Shown piece after piece: positions 39,917-48,093 of a stretch of 51,543 bases of DNA. The stretch comes from an uncultured Collinsella sp. GTDB taxonomy: Bacteria > Actinomycetota > Coriobacteriia > Coriobacteriales > Coriobacteriaceae. Both the position numbers and the translations under genes were made by a program. Below the pieces are notes generated by a model. It was not told the DNA's origin. It searched no databases and was given only the letters and a program-made list of their open reading frames with translations. Location: the NCBI GenBank assembly GCA_902494535.1, contig CABUTO010000012.1:1-51543 (forward strand). The letters run 5' to 3'. Each line of letters opens with the position of its first letter. Within the stretch, counting starts at the first letter, position 1.

Positions 39917-40765
39917 TTATTTGGACGGGGCAACCGGCACCGTGATCTGCGTCACGTAGGTCGCGGGGTCATCGCTGATGATGTCGTCGATGAGGGCAAT
40001 CTCGCGTGAGGGGCCAGCGGGGGACAGCCCGTGTTCGCGCATATAGCCGAGCAGCTGCTTATAGCGCGGGTCTGCTTGCCCGTGCGTGCCGCGAAAGCTT
40101 ATGGTCAGGCAGCGCGCGGCAGGCCGCGTCTCGACGTCCCCCAAGTACTCATCGGTGTCATCGAGCAGTAGAAAAACCTCGTCGTAGCCATCAAAGTCGC
40201 CGGCGGCCAGGCGCTCGGCGCTAATCCCAACGCCCAAGTTGCCCAGGAAGACAAAGGTCTCGTGCTGGCCCTTCTGCAGTTGACGAATTTGCCACTCCAG
40301 CGCATAGGCATCGGTAGGGTTGATCCGTTCGCGCAACACGGCGCAGCGAAGCTCGGGCGCATCGATTGTGCAAATGGTGTCAAGCTCGGTGTTCAGGGCA
40401 TCGTGAAGCAGGGCAAGCCGGTTGTCGATCTTGCGCGACACACGCTCCAGTTCGCGGCGCTTGCGCTCGATGAGCTCCTGCTGCTGAGCCAGCTGCCGCT
40501 GCATAAGGTCCACATCGCGCGTGGTCACAAACTCACGGATTTGCGCGAGCGGCAAGTCGAGAACACGCAGGTGACTGATGGTGTTGAGAGTGGAGAGCTG
40601 CCGCGATCCGTAGTAGCGGTACCCACTCGCCGGATCGATGTGCGCCGGGTCCAGCAAGCCCATCTGCTCGTAATGGCGCAGCGTGCCCACACTCAGGTTA
40701 AACAGGCGCGCCACCTCACCAATGCGGAGCAGGCCCTCGGTATGTTCACTTGGCATGTCGGTCAC
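39917..40765 (-). CDS. MerR family regulator with C-terminal effector-binding domain (282 aa)
   Basis: The N-terminal MerR winged helix (about residues 12-80) has LLRIGEVARLFNLSVGTLRHYEQMGLLDPA and the SGYRYY wing. A coiled-coil dimerization helix (about 85-125) follows. The C-terminal domain (about 135-280) resembles the GyrI-like/BmrR-type multidrug-binding fold. The GTG start at 40765 has AAAGGAG seven bases upstream. It is encoded 56 bp behind the MATE exporter on the same strand. The MATE promoter has the 19-bp spacer and central dyad typical of MerR targets, so it most likely activates its own operon in response to a drug-like molecule. Confidence 0.88.
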   Translation of the reverse strand: MTDMPSEHTEGLLRIGEVARLFNLSVGTLRHYEQMGLLDPAHIDPASGYRYYGSRQLSTLNTISHLRVLDLPLAQIREFVTTRDVDLMQRQLAQQQELIERKRRELERVSRKIDNRLALLHDALNTELDTICTIDAPELRCAVLRERINPTDAYALEWQIRQLQKGQHETFVFLGNLGVGISAERLAAGDFDGYDEVFLLLDDTDEYLGDVETRPAARCLTISFRGTHGQADPRYKQLLGYMREHGLSPAGPSREIALIDDIISDDPATYVTQITVPVAPSK

Positions 40766-40821
40766 AGGACTGCTCCTTTCGGTAAAAAGCAGGGGAGGGG
40801 CGTCAGGCTCGCATCGCCCCG

Positions 40822-42168
40822 CTAGGCCACCAACTTGTCAAAAGCCCCGCGGCGGTTGAGCACGGTAAACGCTATAACACAGATGACCGCCGACAAAATC
40901 GATCCGCACGGCGAAGCGATGCCCATGGGAAACAACGTATCGGAATAGGCGTTCGACAGCAGCCACGCGCCCGGCACGCGAATGAGCGCCACGGCTAGCA
41001 CGTTGTGCGCAAAGCCGATGTAGCTCTTGCCGTATGCAGCGAAAAAGCCGCTAAAGCAAATGTGGATGCCGGCAAAAATCGCGTCGAAAATGTAGCTGCG
41101 CATATAGCCGGTGCCGGCCGCGACCACCGCGGGGTCCTTGGCAAAAAAGCCGATAAACGCCGGCGCCACCAGCCACATTAGCACCGTGATCAGGCAGCCA
41201 TACACTACCGAGATCGTCATGGCGTCCTTGAGCACCTGACGTGCGCGATCGCCCTTGCCCGCGCCGGCGTTTTGCGCCGTGAGTGCGCTGACGGTGGCGC
41301 CCATGGAGCTCGGCACAATGAACAAAAAGCTGATCATCTTCTCGACCAGGCCCACGGCGGCGGCGTCGACGAGCCCTCGATGGTTGGCGATGACGGTGAT
41401 GAACATAAACGCCACCTGGATGCAGCCGTCCTGCACGGCCACGGGCACGCCGATCTTAAGGATGCTGCCGAGCACCTCGGGCTGGGGACGCAGGTCGCTG
41501 CGCTTAACGTGGATGTTCGTGCGGCGGCTTTTAAGCCACACGAGCGCGAGGGCAACGCTTGCCGTCTGGGCGGTCACTGTGCCGAGTGCCGCGCCCACGG
41601 GGCCGAGCCCCATGTGTCCGATAAACAGAAAGTCGAGCGCGATGTTGATGATGCACGCCACGCCGATCACGTACATAGGCGAGCGCGAATCGCCCAGCCC
41701 GCGAAAGATGGCCGAGAGAATGTTGTACGCGGCGATAAAGGGAATGCCGACAAAGCAGATACGCAGGTAGGCGGCGGTGCCTTCGACCGCCTCGGGCGGC
41801 GTGCCAATGAGCGCCACAACCTGCGGGCACAGTGCGAGCAAGACAGCGGCCAGCACCACCGAGACGCCCATAAAGAGCGTGATGGTGTTGCCGATGGCGG
41901 TCTCGGCGCGGTCGAAGCGGCGCGAGCCCACGGCGTGGCCGACGATAACCGTCGTTCCCATGGCCAGGCCCACGAGCGTCACGGTAATGATATAGAGCGT
42001 CTGCGCGCCATTGCCCACGGCGGTGATGCCGGCGGCGCCGCTAAACTGCCCCATCATGTACAGGTCGGCCATGCCATAGAGCATCTGCAAAAAGTACGAG
42101 AGCATATAGGGCAGGGCAAAGACCGCGATGGTCTTAAGGACATTGCCGCGTGTGAGGTCGTGTTCCAT
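40822..42168 (-). CDS. MATE family efflux transporter (448 aa)
   Basis: A twelve-helix Na+- or H+-driven multidrug/toxin extrusion protein with two six-helix halves. Typical segments are LPYMLSYFLQMLYGMADLYMMGQF at the N-terminus, ISAVGN-like ITAVGNGAQTLY, and the FRGLGDSRSPMYV motif in the middle. The second half repeats the pattern (FLFIVPSSMGATVSALTAQNAGAG). The start is ATG 42168; the ribosome binding site is weak. Transcription probably begins at the MerR-type promoter just upstream and continues into the MerR gene. Substrate unknown. Confidence 0.9.
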   Translation of the reverse strand: MEHDLTRGNVLKTIAVFALPYMLSYFLQMLYGMADLYMMGQFSGAAGITAVGNGAQTLYIITVTLVGLAMGTTVIVGHAVGSRRFDRAETAIGNTITLFMGVSVVLAAVLLALCPQVVALIGTPPEAVEGTAAYLRICFVGIPFIAAYNILSAIFRGLGDSRSPMYVIGVACIINIALDFLFIGHMGLGPVGAALGTVTAQTASVALALVWLKSRRTNIHVKRSDLRPQPEVLGSILKIGVPVAVQDGCIQVAFMFITVIANHRGLVDAAAVGLVEKMISFLFIVPSSMGATVSALTAQNAGAGKGDRARQVLKDAMTISVVYGCLITVLMWLVAPAFIGFFAKDPAVVAAGTGYMRSYIFDAIFAGIHICFSGFFAAYGKSYIGFAHNVLAVALIRVPGAWLLSNAYSDTLFPMGIASPCGSILSAVICVIAFTVLNRRGAFDKLVA

Positions 42169-42208
42169 GGGCGGGGCTTTCTGGCTGGGTTCGTTTTGCT
42201 ACCAGTGT

Positions 42209-42239
42209 AGTGAAAACCCTACAACGATTGTAGAGTCAA
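42209..42239 (-). promoter_or_regulatory. MerR-type promoter/operator of the MATE-MerR operon
   Basis: On the minus strand TTGACT (42239-42234) and TTCACT (42214-42209) are separated by exactly 19 bp. The dyad CTACAA-tcg-TTGTAG (42233-42219) lies between them. This overlong spacer with a central dyad is the hallmark of promoters activated by MerR proteins. Confidence 0.7.
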
Positions 42240-42321
42240 GGTTTGTGTCGGCAGTGGGGCGAAAAAAATAGTCACGCTCCAAGCACGATGCTTTGGCCCT
42301 CCGTGCCCCTCACCTCGCCTC

Positions 42322-42386
42322 AAACCATCACAACATTCGACGTATTTTGCCAAAATCGGGAAAAGCATCGAATGTTGTGATGGTTT
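42322..42386. repeat. 65-bp hairpin repeat, left copy
   Basis: The perfect 19-bp arms AAACCATCACAACATTCGA and its complement enclose a 27-nt loop. An almost identical copy (one base different in the loop) lies in the same orientation at 43564-43628, on the other side of the next gene. Confidence 0.9.
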
Positions 42387-42487
42387 TTCTGCCACTCGAC
42401 TGGGTGGAATCGCTTTCTTGCGCACGAAGGTGTGCGGACCCGTGGGCAGGGGAATAAGGTTGGTTATCCGACTCCATTGGAGGGCTT

Positions 42488-43525
42488 ATGGACCTGCCGA
42501 TCGTCCTGTCCCATAAGACTGCTTGGCTGTACCACAACGTGGCGCGCCCGTCCGAGCCGCTCTCGCGAGCAAGCAGCCTATACGATGAGGACTTGCTTGC
42601 TAACGAGGCGGAACCGACCGCGAGCCTGCCCAAATTGGGACTCGATGCCAAGGGGCTGAGGGCTTCAACGGCAGTTGGGATCGTTGCCGACTATCTGGTT
42701 TCGCTTGGTATTCCACGAGAAGAGCTCGATCATATCGACACGCTCGTCAACTTTGATTTTGAGCGCTCGACACCGGCTGGATTTAGGTGCCACGCGTTTG
42801 GGGCGCCGGTACCTCCATGCCATCTTATCGAGGTGGCAGAGGGCCTTCTGGTGGTTGATGAGGTCATGTGCTTTGTCCAAGCGGGTTCGTGGATGAGCGA
42901 ACCCGAGCAGCTGGAATATGGTTACGAAATCTGCGCCCGATACCATTTGAATCATCTGTCGACAGGCGATTATATCGAGATGGGGCAGAGGTATACCGTT
43001 GCCGACTTGATTGCTTATTGCAACGAGAACCGATCTCGTCAGGGGGCTGTACGCGCGGCCGCCGTGCTCAAGCGCGTGCACGATGGCGCGCGGTCGCCCA
43101 TGGAGACGGCCACCGCAATCATGGTCGTAGCAAAACGTTCCCAGGGAGGGCTGGGATACGCCAAGATCGAGCTCAACCATCGGGTCAATGTTCCCAACGA
43201 GTTCAAGTATCTCGCAAAGGCCGGGTATTTCGAGATCGACGTATATGCGCCTGCGAGCGGCACGGGGATTGAATACAACGGCTCGGATCATCTTGATAAA
43301 CAGCGCAGCGCGTCGGATGCGGAGCGTATGACCGTGCTGAGCGCGCTGGGCTTTAGGATGATCGTCCTCACCGGGACTCAGTTTGCCCACCAGCTGCAAT
43401 TGCACCGGGCGATGAACGCCATCGCGCTCGCTATGGGCCTTAAGTGCGACCGAAGCGAAGCGTTCCAGAAACGTCAGAACGACCTGCGAGAGTTCGTGAT
43501 CCGGCACTGGGACGGCGGCCTTTAG
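42488..43525 (+). CDS. PD-(D/E)XK nuclease-like protein (345 aa)
   Basis: I recognise no named family. The C-terminal third has the layout of a restriction-endonuclease-like fold, as in DUF559/Vsr-type proteins. EIDVYAP gives a candidate metal Asp, GIEYNGSDHLDKQR gives Glu plus a basic residue, and AERMTVLSALGFRMIVLTG matches the helix and strand that follow. The N-terminal 200 residues include a possible helical DNA-binding region (AVGIVADYLVSLGIPREEL). Similar architectures occur in AbiEi-like and other conflict-related proteins, but activity is inferred only. The start is ATG 42488 with TTGGAGGG. The gene is bracketed by two 65-bp repeats, which suggests mobility as a unit. Confidence 0.55.
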   Translation: MDLPIVLSHKTAWLYHNVARPSEPLSRASSLYDEDLLANEAEPTASLPKLGLDAKGLRASTAVGIVADYLVSLGIPREELDHIDTLVNFDFERSTPAGFRCHAFGAPVPPCHLIEVAEGLLVVDEVMCFVQAGSWMSEPEQLEYGYEICARYHLNHLSTGDYIEMGQRYTVADLIAYCNENRSRQGAVRAAAVLKRVHDGARSPMETATAIMVVAKRSQGGLGYAKIELNHRVNVPNEFKYLAKAGYFEIDVYAPASGTGIEYNGSDHLDKQRSASDAERMTVLSALGFRMIVLTGTQFAHQLQLHRAMNAIALAMGLKCDRSEAFQKRQNDLREFVIRHWDGGL

Positions 43526-43563
43526 GGGCGCTTTGGCCCTTCTACGGGACGCTGCGGGCAGGC

Positions 43564-43628
43564 AAACCATCACAACATTCGACGTTTTTTGCCAAAATCG
43601 GGAAAAGCATCGAATGTTGTGATGGTTT
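43564..43628. repeat. 65-bp hairpin repeat, right copy
   Basis: Matches the copy at 42322-42386 in 64 of 65 positions and has the same perfect 19-bp arms. It begins 39 bp after the stop codon of the nuclease-like gene. Confidence 0.9.
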
Positions 43629-43760
43629 GTATGCTGAGGATGGGCTTGGGAGGCCGGTCTTGTTCGAAGTGACCCGTCCTGTCGTACGGGTGTCGGCATG
43701 ATTCTCTCGTGGGGTATTATGTTTTCCGAAGAATAAAACGCCGCGTGAGGGGAGGGCTGC

Positions 43761-44816
43761 GTGGACGGGCGCGTGCAACATGACGGCTTTGGCCGCGATA
43801 TCAACTACCTGCGCATTGCCGTTACCGACAAGTGCAATTTCCGCTGCATCTATTGCATGCCGGCCGATGGCGTGGCGCCCCGTGCGCACGACGAGCTACT
43901 CAGTGCCGAGGAAATCGCCCGTTTTGTGCGCTTGGTGGCGGGGGAGGGCATTCGCCGCGTGCGCCTGACGGGTGGCGAGCCGCTGGTCAGCCGCCGTATT
44001 ATTCCGCTCATTCGCGACATCCGCGCGATTCCGCAGATCGAGGACATCTCGCTTACCACCAACGGCGCCCTGCTGCCCAAGCTGGCGCCGCAGCTCAAAG
44101 ACGCGGGGCTCAACCGCGTCAACATTTCGCTCGACACGCTCGACCCTACGCTCTTTGGAAAGATCACGCGCCTGGGTCGACTCGAGCAGACCATGGCCGG
44201 CATCGACGCGGCGCTGGCTTGGGGCTTTGAGCCCGTTAAGGTCAACTGCGTTGTGGTGCGCCGACTCAACCAGGATGTGTCGGCCCTTGCACGGCTGACC
44301 GTCGACCGCCCCATCCACCTGCGCTTTATCGAATATATGCCCATCGGCGACGAGCGCACGAGCTCGCATTGCGCTGTGGACCCGCATGCGCCTGCGCTCA
44401 ATCCGGCGCTGTGGGATGCGAGCGACACCGTGCCGAGCGACGAGCTGCGGGCGCGCATCAATGCCGGGGCCGCCGCGGTTGGTCTGGGCGAGCTTGAGCC
44501 GCTCGACATCAACGACGCTCCTGCCGGCGCGGGCCCTGCACGCTACTGGCACTTTCCGGGCGCGGCGGGAACGGTCGGCTTCATCAGCGCCATGTCCAAC
44601 CATTTTTGCGCGAATTGCAACCGTCTGCGCCTGACGGCAGACGGCAACGTGCGTCCGTGCCTGTTCAGCGATGCCGAGTATTCGGTGCGCGACGCCCTGC
44701 GCCGTGGTGATGATATGCAGGTACTTTCGATTTGGCGCGATGCCGTCGCCCACAAACCGCAGGAACACGCGATAATTGAGGGCACACAACGATTTATGTC
44801 CCAAATCGGAGGATGA
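43761..44816 (+). CDS. moaA: GTP 3',8-cyclase MoaA (351 aa)
   Basis: A radical-SAM enzyme for the first step of molybdenum cofactor synthesis from GTP. The N-terminal 4Fe-4S motif CxxxCxxC is CNFRCIYC, and the SAM-binding TGGEPL follows. The C-terminal second cluster has its cysteines in FCANCNRLRLTADGNVRPCLF, and the protein ends in the Gly-Gly tail expected of MoaA. The start is GTG 43761 with GGAGG upstream. The next gene encodes MoaC, the partner enzyme, and begins five bases after the stop, so the two are co-transcribed. Confidence 0.94.
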   Translation: MDGRVQHDGFGRDINYLRIAVTDKCNFRCIYCMPADGVAPRAHDELLSAEEIARFVRLVAGEGIRRVRLTGGEPLVSRRIIPLIRDIRAIPQIEDISLTTNGALLPKLAPQLKDAGLNRVNISLDTLDPTLFGKITRLGRLEQTMAGIDAALAWGFEPVKVNCVVVRRLNQDVSALARLTVDRPIHLRFIEYMPIGDERTSSHCAVDPHAPALNPALWDASDTVPSDELRARINAGAAAVGLGELEPLDINDAPAGAGPARYWHFPGAAGTVGFISAMSNHFCANCNRLRLTADGNVRPCLFSDAEYSVRDALRRGDDMQVLSIWRDAVAHKPQEHAIIEGTQRFMSQIGG

Positions 44817-44820
44817 TCAT

Positions 44821-46125
44821 ATGGCCAAGAGCAGGTACGCCGATGCCACCAAGGCCGCTCGCAGGGCCGCGATGTCTGCCCACAAAGCCTCAATCGCGGC
44901 GAATGCTGGTAACGCCGACGCGTCCGCGCAGCCGACTGCCAGCGCTGTCGCCGAGCCCGCCCGCGACGCCCGTCGTGACGAGCTGACGCACGTGGACGCC
45001 AAGGGCGAGGTACGCATGGTCGACGTGTCCGACAAAGCCGAGACCCATCGCATCGCCATCGCCGAGAGCACCATCCTCATGCACCCCGAGACACAGGCCA
45101 TGGTGCTGCAAGACCGCGCCAAAAAGGGCGACGTGCTTGCCTGCGCGCGCGTGGCGGGCATCATGGCCATCAAGCGCACGAGCGACATCATTCCCATGTG
45201 CCATCCACTGCTCATTACCAAGAGTAAGTGCGACATTGCGCCCATCGCTCCGGCGGGGACGCCGGCCGAGGACGTGCCCGAGGGCTGGGCGCCGGCGCGC
45301 GTGGACGGGCAGGTTGGCTTTCACGTACTGGTTACGGCGGGCGTGACGGGCAAGACGGGTATCGAGATGGAGGCTCTGACCGGCGCGAGTGCCGCGTGCC
45401 TGACCATCTATGACATGTGCAAGGCGGTCGATCGCGGCATGGAGATCGTCGACGTGCGCCTGCTGCACAAGGAGGGCGGTCGTTCGGGCGTGTGGGATCG
45501 TGCAGAGCGTCAGGCCGCTGCTGTTGAGGCCGTGGGAGCCGCGGGCGACGCACCCGCGAGCGCGCCCGTCGCCGTCGCGCCCGCAGCTCCGGCCCCGGCC
45601 GTCCCCGCGATCGCGTTTATCGGCTACCAAAATTCGGGCAAGACCACGCTCGTCGAGAAGGTTATCGCCGAGCTCACCCGCCGCGGCCTGCGCGTGGGTT
45701 CGCTTAAGCATCACGGGCACCATGGCTTCGATATCGATGTGCCCGCTAAGGATACGTGGCGCCATCACCAGGCCGGTTCTAAGCACGTCGGCCTGATTTG
45801 TGCCACACGCTGGGCCGAGTACGCCGACACGCTCGAGGAGGACGAGATGCCCGCGCGCGAGCTGCTGTCGCGCTACAACGATGTCGACGTGGTGATTATC
45901 GAGGGCTACAAGACCGAGGGCTTCGACAACATCGTCGTCGCGCGCTCGGGTGTCGACCGTCTGCGCGGCAAGAGCTCGCTCGACCTGGTCGATGGCCACA
46001 CGCTGGCCCTTGCCTGCAACGAGGCCCTGGCGCGTCAGGCCTTCGACGCCGGCTTTGCGACCCGAGCCATCAACATCAACGACGCCCGAGCCATCTGCGA
46101 CCTTATCCAAGACCATCTGGCCTAA
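44821..46125 (+). CDS. moaC: MoaC-MobB fusion protein (434 aa)
   Basis: The protein carries two activities. Residues about 50-225 are MoaC, cyclic pyranopterin monophosphate synthase: LTHVDAKGEVRMVDVSDK, MCHPLLITK and MEALTGASAACLTIYDMCKA, ending KEGGRSGVW. An Ala/Pro-rich linker (about 230-260) leads to MobB, the GTP-binding adapter of guanine-dinucleotide cofactor synthesis. Its P-loop is GYQNSGKTT (268-276), then KHHGHHGFDID and IEGYK. An Ala-rich extension of about 50 residues precedes MoaC. The start is ATG 44821 with CGGAGG. The fusion ties an early step of the pathway to a late one. Confidence 0.92.
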   Translation: MAKSRYADATKAARRAAMSAHKASIAANAGNADASAQPTASAVAEPARDARRDELTHVDAKGEVRMVDVSDKAETHRIAIAESTILMHPETQAMVLQDRAKKGDVLACARVAGIMAIKRTSDIIPMCHPLLITKSKCDIAPIAPAGTPAEDVPEGWAPARVDGQVGFHVLVTAGVTGKTGIEMEALTGASAACLTIYDMCKAVDRGMEIVDVRLLHKEGGRSGVWDRAERQAAAVEAVGAAGDAPASAPVAVAPAAPAPAVPAIAFIGYQNSGKTTLVEKVIAELTRRGLRVGSLKHHGHHGFDIDVPAKDTWRHHQAGSKHVGLICATRWAEYADTLEEDEMPARELLSRYNDVDVVIIEGYKTEGFDNIVVARSGVDRLRGKSSLDLVDGHTLALACNEALARQAFDAGFATRAININDARAICDLIQDHLA

Positions 46126-46164
46126 AACCTGCCAAAAAGGGACAGGTTTATTTTGGCAGGTTTT
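46124..46164 (+). repeat. 13-nt-loop hairpin (AGGGACAGGTTTA)
   Basis: A perfect 14-bp stem (AAAACCTGCCAAAA / TTTTGGCAGGTTTT) encloses a 13-nt loop. It overlaps the end of the moaC-mobB stop codon and, with its T-rich 3' arm, may also terminate transcription. Confidence 0.85.
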
Positions 46165-46183
46165 ATCTGGGCAAACGTCACTT

Positions 46184-46216
46184 CCACCACAAAGGGGCCA
46201 GGCACCTTTGTGGTGG
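46184..46216 (+). repeat. 13-nt-loop hairpin (GGGGCCAGGCACC), copy 1
   Basis: A perfect 10-bp stem (CCACCACAAA / TTTGTGGTGG) surrounds the loop GGGGCCAGGCACC, followed by TTTT. The same 13-nt loop recurs at 46912-46924, and its first eight bases recur at 51378-51385. Confidence 0.85.
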
Positions 46217-46296
46217 TTTTGGCCAAAGAGGCTTTGACTTAAACCTACCTCAAGGTGTAATAATCGCTGACAAACGATTGCGATTACGGAGGTCTC

Positions 46297-46881
46297 ATGC
46301 CAAAACTGTACTTTATGCGTCACGGCCAAACGCTCTTTAACCTGCTTCGTCGCAAGCAGGGTTGGTGCGATTCGCCGCTCACCGAGCTGGGAATCGAGCA
46401 GGCTAAAACTGTCGGCGTGACCCTGCGAGAGCGTGGCCTTGCATTCGACCATGCGTACAGTTCCACGTCCGAGCGTGCGTGCGACACGCTTGAGCTTGCG
46501 TTTCCTGATCAGCCTTACGAGCGCGTCAAGGGCCTTAAGGAGTGGAACTTTGGCAAGTTTGAGGGCGCGAGCGAGGATTTGAATCCGCGCCTGCCGTACG
46601 GCGATTATTACAAGCAGTATGACGGCGAGGGCGAAGACGAGTTTCGCGAGCGCATCATGGCGACCATCACCGAGCTCATGCAGCGCCCTGGACATGAGAG
46701 CGTGTTGTGCGTGAGCCATGGCGCCGCAGCGGCTCAGGTCATGCGCGGCGTGGGCGTGGAACCGCTCAAGATGAAGAACCGTATCGGCAACTGCTGTGTA
46801 CTCGAGCTCGACTTTGATCCCTCTACTAGCACATTCACTCTCGCAGATTTGTACAACCCCTACGGCACCCCGCGCGAGTAG
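46297..46881 (+). CDS. Histidine phosphatase family protein (194 aa)
   Basis: A phosphoglycerate-mutase-like phosphatase. The catalytic RHG motif is FMRHGQTLFN (His9), the second conserved region contains SSTSERACDTLEL, and the second catalytic His is in VLCVSHGAAAAQV. The length of about 200 residues suits broad-specificity phosphatases or the cobC-like group. The start is ATG 46297 with CGGAGG. The substrate is not predictable. It lies between two GGGGCCAGGCACC hairpins and has its own transcription unit. Confidence 0.9.
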   Translation: MPKLYFMRHGQTLFNLLRRKQGWCDSPLTELGIEQAKTVGVTLRERGLAFDHAYSSTSERACDTLELAFPDQPYERVKGLKEWNFGKFEGASEDLNPRLPYGDYYKQYDGEGEDEFRERIMATITELMQRPGHESVLCVSHGAAAAQVMRGVGVEPLKMKNRIGNCCVLELDFDPSTSTFTLADLYNPYGTPRE

Positions 46882-46897
46882 CATCGGGGCATCAGCC

Positions 46898-46938
46898 AAA
46901 ACCACCGCAAAGGGGCCAGGCACCTTTGCGGTGGTTTT
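46898..46938 (+). repeat. 13-nt-loop hairpin (GGGGCCAGGCACC), copy 2
   Basis: A perfect 14-bp stem (AAAACCACCGCAAA / TTTGCGGTGGTTTT) surrounds the same loop as copy 1. Compared with copy 1 the stem carries a paired change (A-T to G-C), so complementarity is kept. Confidence 0.88.
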
Positions 46939-46990
46939 GCCGTTTACAGGCTATTTCCTACCGTTCGGCGGACTTTCGCGCCAATGGGGC

Positions 46991-47020
46991 TTACGCTGCA
47001 TGCAAGTTTCATCCTACAAT
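46991..47020 (+). promoter_or_regulatory. Candidate promoter of the antiterminator gene
   Basis: TACAAT (47015-47020) is a good -10. The -35 at 18 bp (TTACGC) is weak. The predicted start, near 47027, places the RAT-like sequence at the very 5' end of the transcript, as in other LicT/BglG systems. Confidence 0.45.
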
Positions 47021-47036
47021 CGCCCACGTGCTCACA

Positions 47037-47128
47037 AGTTTGTTACTCCTCGGGAGGCATCACTTGCGCATAATAGAAGACGAGGAATATCGCCCCGTCG
47101 TCTAGCGCCGATGTCCGAGGAGTTTTTT
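47037..47128 (+). promoter_or_regulatory. RAT-like antiterminator site overlapping a terminator and the start region
   Basis: The stretch TTTGTTACTCCTCGGGAGGC resembles the RNA antiterminator bound by LicT/SacY-type proteins (GTTACT and AGGC around a short CTCC/GGAG stem). ACTCCTCGG (47045-47053) also pairs with CCGAGGAGT (47115-47123). That stem is followed by six T residues running to the base before the start codon of the antiterminator gene, with an inner hairpin AGACGA/TCGTCT. The right arm contains the GAGGAG ribosome binding site. Confidence 0.65.
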
Positions 47129-47129
47129 C

Positions 47130-47975
47130 ATGCTCATTTTAAAGAAGATCAACAATAACGTTGCTCTTGCCGCCAGCGATGACGGCCGAGAGGTTGTTGT
47201 CTTTGGCAAGGGCATCGGTTTTCACGAGATGCCCTACGAGCTTGCCGATGAGTCCCTTATCCAGCGCAAATTCTATAACGTTCCCGAGAGCCTGCAGGAT
47301 ATGGTGGGCACCCTTCCCGACGACGTCCTGCTCGCCGCGAGCGACATTGCCTGCTTCGCGTCGCAGCAGCTTGGCTGCAAGCTATCCGGTGGCCTGCCCT
47401 TTATCCTGGCTGATCACCTGCAGTTTGCCGTCCAGCGCGACGACGACCAGCTCAGCGCTCCCAACCCGCTCGAGCACGAGGTAGCCTTCATCTACCCGCG
47501 CGAGCTCGAGATCGGCCAGGCCGCGCTCGCCATCGTGCAAAAGCGCACCGGCGCCAAGCTGGGTCAGAACGAGGCCACGAGCATCGCGCTCCACATCGTT
47601 AACGCCGAGGTCGACGGCATGGGCCGCGCCAAGGATATGGACTTCATCATGAAGAGCACCCGCGTGCTCGACGAGGTGACTCATTCCGTGGAAAAGCAGC
47701 TCGGCTGCTCGCTCGACACGGCATCGTATAGTTACATCCGCTTTCTTGCGCACCTGCGCTTTTTGGTTCGCCGCCTCGTTAAGGGCAAGTGCGCGCAGAC
47801 CGAGAACTCCTCGCTGTTTATGCAGGCCGCCCGCGATTTTCCCGAGGCCTACCAGTGCGCATACGCCATCAACCGCGTGTTCGAGAAAGAGTTCAAGCAG
47901 AGCTGCTCGGACGAGGAACTCTTGTATCTGATGATGCATATCAATCGTCTGCGATCGGCTTCGCAGACCGAATGA
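47130..47975 (+). CDS. BglG/LicT family PRD-containing antiterminator (281 aa)
   Basis: The N-terminal CAT RNA-binding domain (residues 1-56) has ILKKINNNVALAASDDGREV and FGKGIGFH. Two PTS regulation domains follow, with their conserved histidines in IALHIVNAE (PRD1), FLAHLRFLVRRL and MMHINRL (PRD2). Members bind an RNA hairpin and prevent termination when the cognate sugar is being imported. The start ATG at 47130 directly follows the terminator T run, and the ribosome binding site lies in the terminator stem. It therefore probably controls its own expression. The EIIBC and GH1 genes downstream identify beta-glucosides as the likely signal. Confidence 0.92.
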   Translation: MLILKKINNNVALAASDDGREVVVFGKGIGFHEMPYELADESLIQRKFYNVPESLQDMVGTLPDDVLLAASDIACFASQQLGCKLSGGLPFILADHLQFAVQRDDDQLSAPNPLEHEVAFIYPRELEIGQAALAIVQKRTGAKLGQNEATSIALHIVNAEVDGMGRAKDMDFIMKSTRVLDEVTHSVEKQLGCSLDTASYSYIRFLAHLRFLVRRLVKGKCAQTENSSLFMQAARDFPEAYQCAYAINRVFEKEFKQSCSDEELLYLMMHINRLRSASQTE

Positions 47976-48093
47976 GTAAAGCCGCCAGCCTGGCGGCAAT
48001 CGCAACAATTCTTTTTGGTTTCTAACTGCGGGCAAGGTACCGGCTCGCGGTAGGGGATATTTTTGTCGAAATTTGGAAAAGAGAGGACAGATC

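Noticed and set aside
39940..40060. GGGGGACAG-like sequence near 40020 as another hairpin element
   Set aside because: It lies within the MerR coding sequence and has no complementary arms around it.
42322..43628. CRISPR-like repeats
   Set aside because: Only two copies more than 1.2 kb apart, with a gene between them and no spacer series or cas genes.
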